From Pseudomonas sp. MM211 (GTDB lineage: Bacteria > Pseudomonadota > Gammaproteobacteria > Pseudomonadales > Pseudomonadaceae): DNA of 64,000 bases. The translations under genes were made by a program, and so were the position numbers. The number at the start of each line of letters is the position of its first letter. The stretch's first letter is position 1. Location of the stretch: contig NZ_CP081942.1 in assembly GCF_020386635.1 (NCBI RefSeq), forward strand, positions 2,170,001-2,234,000. Reading direction: 5' to 3'. Of the stretch, positions 61,894 through 64,000 are shown piece by piece. Under the pieces are notes generated by a model. It did no database searches. It worked only from the letters and a program-made list of their open reading frames with translations, and had not been told where the DNA came from.

Positions 61894-63182
61894 TGTTCAA
61901 GCAATCCGCCCAGCATGTCGGTACTTACTATGCCGGCACCTACCCCGGCCCGATTCCACTTCGTCCTGCTCTGGAGGCTAGCCTCGATTGTGACGTGCTG
62001 ATCATCGGCGCTGGTTTCAGCGGTCTGCACACCGGCCTGCGCCTGGCATTGACTGGCAAGCGCGTGGTGCTGCTGGAGGCCAGTCGTGTTGCCTGGGCGG
62101 CGTCTGGGCGTAACGGCGGGCAGGCGTTACTGGGCTGGTCCTGCGATATGCCGCCGCTGGAAAAGGCGCTTGGCCTAGAGGGCGCGCGACGCCTCTGGGA
62201 CAGCATGTGCTGGGCTGCCGAAGAAATGCGCGAGCTGCCCGGGCGCCACGGTTTTGAGGTTGATTACCGGCTTGGCAGCTTGTGGACTGCAGTCCAGCAG
62301 CGGCGTGTCGGTCAGTTGCGCGAGGCGCAGAGCGAAGCACTGCACAAATGGGGCTATGGGGATCTTCGCCTGATCGAGGGCGAGGAGCTGCGCGAGTGGG
62401 TCGATAGCCCGCGCTATATCGCAGCGCTGCACGACGCCCGTGGCGCTCATCTCAATCCGCTTAAATTGGCCCAGGGGCTGGCGAAGGCTATCGAACAGGC
62501 TGGCGGGCTGATCTTCGAGCAGAGCCAAGTGCTCGATTACGCAGAGGTGCCTGGCGGCTATCGTGCGCGTACCGCTCGAGGTGAAGTGCGGGCCGATGTG
62601 CTGGTGCTGGCGTGCAATGCCTATCTCGATGATCTGGACAGATCCCTGTCCCGGCGCATTCTGCCGGTGGGCTCCTATCAGGTGGCGACGGCGGTGCTCG
62701 ATCCACAGCTGGCGCGTTCGCTGCTGCCCCATGACAGCTGCGTGATCGACAACCAGTTCGTCCCTGACTATTTCCGCCTTATGCCGGACAACCGCCTGCT
62801 GTTCGGCGGTGGTTGCACCTATCTGGGGGGCTTGCCCAGTGACGTGCCCGCGGCGACCCGGCCCTACCTGGAACGGGTGTTTCCGCAGCTCGCCGGTGTG
62901 GATATCGAGTTCGGCTGGGGCGGGCATATCGACGTCACCATGAAGCGCACACCCGATATCGGTCGCCAGGGGCAGCGTTACTGGCTGCAGGGATTTTCCG
63001 GGCACGGCGTGCTGCCGACCCTGGCCGCGGCGCGGGCGGTGAGCGATTCGATTCTTGGCGATGAGCAGTTGTTGGCACTCTATCAACGAATCGGCAATCC
63101 GCGTTTTCCCGGCGGCTCCTGGCTGGCTGCGCCGCTCGAAGCGGCTGGCAAGGCCTGGTACCGGCTGCGCGACAGCATCTGA
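61893..63182 (+). CDS. FAD-dependent oxidoreductase (PuuB / gamma-glutamylputrescine oxidase-like)
   Basis: A 429-residue DAO-family flavoenzyme. The Rossmann motif GAGFSG lies at 39-44 in LIIGAGFSGLHTGLRLALTG; others are VAWAASGRNGGQ, DDLDRSLSRRILPVGSYQVA, LFGGGCTYLGG and GFSGHGVLPTLAAARAVSD. In the gamma-glutamyl polyamine route the homologue oxidises gamma-glutamyl-polyamines to aldehydes. It is the first gene of a set with a PuuR-like regulator and a PuuA-like synthetase. No Shine-Dalgarno is visible, only the TTTCA tract. Confidence 0.9.
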   Translation: MFKQSAQHVGTYYAGTYPGPIPLRPALEASLDCDVLIIGAGFSGLHTGLRLALTGKRVVLLEASRVAWAASGRNGGQALLGWSCDMPPLEKALGLEGARRLWDSMCWAAEEMRELPGRHGFEVDYRLGSLWTAVQQRRVGQLREAQSEALHKWGYGDLRLIEGEELREWVDSPRYIAALHDARGAHLNPLKLAQGLAKAIEQAGGLIFEQSQVLDYAEVPGGYRARTARGEVRADVLVLACNAYLDDLDRSLSRRILPVGSYQVATAVLDPQLARSLLPHDSCVIDNQFVPDYFRLMPDNRLLFGGGCTYLGGLPSDVPAATRPYLERVFPQLAGVDIEFGWGGHIDVTMKRTPDIGRQGQRYWLQGFSGHGVLPTLAAARAVSDSILGDEQLLALYQRIGNPRFPGGSWLAAPLEAAGKAWYRLRDSI

Positions 63183-63193
63183 AGGACAGCGCC

Positions 63194-63751
63194 ATGGACA
63201 TGCAAGAAGAAATCGAGGGGCTCGCGATCCTGATTCGCGACCTGCGCAAGCACAAGAACCTGACGTTGGGTGAGCTGGCGGCACGTATCGGTCGCTCGGT
63301 GGGCTTTCTGTCCCAGGTCGAGCGTGGCCTGTCGCGGCCGACCGTGGCCGATTTGACCGCCATCAGCGAGACCCTGGGGGTGCCGACCACCTACTTCTAT
63401 AGCCTCGCCAAGCCGCGGGTGTTGCCTTGGGTCACCCGGCCAGGGGAGCGCCGCACACTCTATTACGCCGGTGGGATCACCGATGTGCTGGTTTCGCCGA
63501 GCATGTCGGCCGGGTTCTCCATGCTGGAAAGTCACCTGGCGCCTGGTGCCACCAGTGGTGACGGGCACCTGAACGACAGTTCCGAGCAGGGCGGCTTCGT
63601 GCTCGAAGGGCAGTTGAGCATCTGGCTGGACGATCAGCCGGATCCCGTCACTCTGGGCCCCAACGACAGCTTCCAGTTGCCGCCCCATCGCCACTTTCGT
63701 TACGCCAACCTCACTGATCAGCCCGCACGGGTACTCTGGGTGTTCCGCTGA
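63194..63751 (+). CDS. XRE/cupin transcriptional regulator (PuuR-like)
   Basis: A 185-residue regulator. The XRE helix-turn-helix lies at about 14-68 (LTLGELAARIGRSVGFLSQVERGLSRPTVADL-type), and a C-terminal cupin at about 110-182 contains the partial metal motif GHLNDSSEQGGFVLEGQLSI and PPHRHFRYAN. Such proteins sense small ligands and control polyamine or sugar-acid genes. ATG 63194 follows AAGGA, 11 bp after the FAD oxidase. Likely controls its own cluster. Confidence 0.92.
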   Translation: MDMQEEIEGLAILIRDLRKHKNLTLGELAARIGRSVGFLSQVERGLSRPTVADLTAISETLGVPTTYFYSLAKPRVLPWVTRPGERRTLYYAGGITDVLVSPSMSAGFSMLESHLAPGATSGDGHLNDSSEQGGFVLEGQLSIWLDDQPDPVTLGPNDSFQLPPHRHFRYANLTDQPARVLWVFR

Positions 63752-63771
63752 GCGGACACAGGAACCTCGCC

Positions 63772-64000
63772 ATGACCACCGACAACCTGCTCGACGAAGT
63801 CCGCACCTTTCGCGCCGCTCACCCTGACGTTCGCTATGTGGATCTGATCTGCCTGGACATTCCCGGGCATTTCTACGGCAAGCGCTATCCCATCGACATG
63901 CTGGAGAAGGTCGCGGCCGGCAGCCTGCTCAAGCTGCCGCAGAACTGCGTGCTGCTCGGCGCCCAGGGCGGCCTGCATGTGATCGGCGACTACTGCTTCA
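63772..64000 (+). CDS. glutamine synthetase-family protein, N-terminal part (PuuA-like, cut by window edge)
   Basis: Starts at ATG 63772 after AGGAA, 20 bp after the regulator, and is open for 76 codons to the window edge. FRAAHPDVRYVDLICLDIPGHFYGKRYPI is the beta-grasp N-terminal domain of type-I glutamine synthetase relatives, here closest in form to gamma-glutamylpolyamine synthetases. Only the first domain is visible; the catalytic half is not. Context with PuuB- and PuuR-like genes supports the assignment. Confidence 0.85.
   Translation, partial: MTTDNLLDEVRTFRAAHPDVRYVDLICLDIPGHFYGKRYPIDMLEKVAAGSLLKLPQNCVLLGAQGGLHVIGDYCF

Overview
The window is a GC-rich chromosomal segment of a Pseudomonas. 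The evidence is the xenogeneic silencer MvaT, the linked cbrX-cbrA-cbrB-crcZ-pcnB-folK-panB-panC-pgi-acs block, and Pseudomonas-type short palindromic repeats. No phage, plasmid, transposase, tRNA, rRNA or CRISPR array was seen. The species cannot be fixed from this sequence alone.

Region 1 (1-11.6 kb, all minus strand) is core metabolism and carbon control: the start of acetyl-CoA synthetase, pgi, panC, panB, folK, pcnB, then the CbrAB two-component system with its small upstream partner CbrX. The gap between pcnB and cbrB holds the Crc/Hfq-titrating sRNA CrcZ, with a -24/-12 sigma54 promoter and an upstream dyad.

Region 2 (11.8-18.9 kb) runs divergently from cbrX. It encodes a transglutaminase/DUF2126 fusion, a circularly permuted ATP-grasp/alpha-E protein and a second transglutaminase. 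These form a predicted peptide-modifying system with no established product. A near-consensus sigma54 promoter lies just upstream of the first gene.

Region 3 (19.1-26.8 kb, minus) is a tightly overlapping RDD-SpoIIM-DUF4129-DUF4350-MoxR-DUF58 operon plus a multi-pass membrane protein. Region 4 (27-34.7 kb) holds sbcB, mvaT, purU, a CBS protein with a small downstream gene, an amino-acid-type chemoreceptor, a HerA-like ATPase and a small conserved-type protein.

Region 5 (34.9-55.2 kb) is a hexuronate/aldarate utilisation island. Uronate dehydrogenase, an SMP-30 lactonase, galactarate dehydratase and two near-identical KdgD (5-keto-4-deoxyglucarate dehydratase) copies can take a uronate to 2-oxoglutarate semialdehyde. 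Three unrelated uptake systems (TRAP, tripartite tricarboxylate, MFS) sit among them. Regulators are a FadR-type GntR and a LacI protein. A 10-bp operator-like motif recurs at five promoters, and a separate palindrome occurs twice in front of the MFS gene. The final semialdehyde dehydrogenase and a glucarate dehydratase are not in the window.

Region 6 (55.3-64 kb) looks like amino-alcohol or polyamine catabolism: a GntR regulator, an SDR, an orphan PotD-like binding protein, an APH-type kinase overlapping a class-III PLP enzyme (a kinase/phospho-lyase arrangement), an NTF2-like protein, a Sel1 lipoprotein, then a PuuB-like FAD oxidase, a PuuR-like regulator and the start of a PuuA-like glutamine synthetase. 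The FAD oxidase start codon is embedded in a five-unit TTTCA repeat.

Non-coding structure is plentiful: about 145-bp terminal-inverted-repeat elements, a 127-bp tandem duplication, REP-like palindromes, and hairpins after binding-protein genes in three transporter operons.
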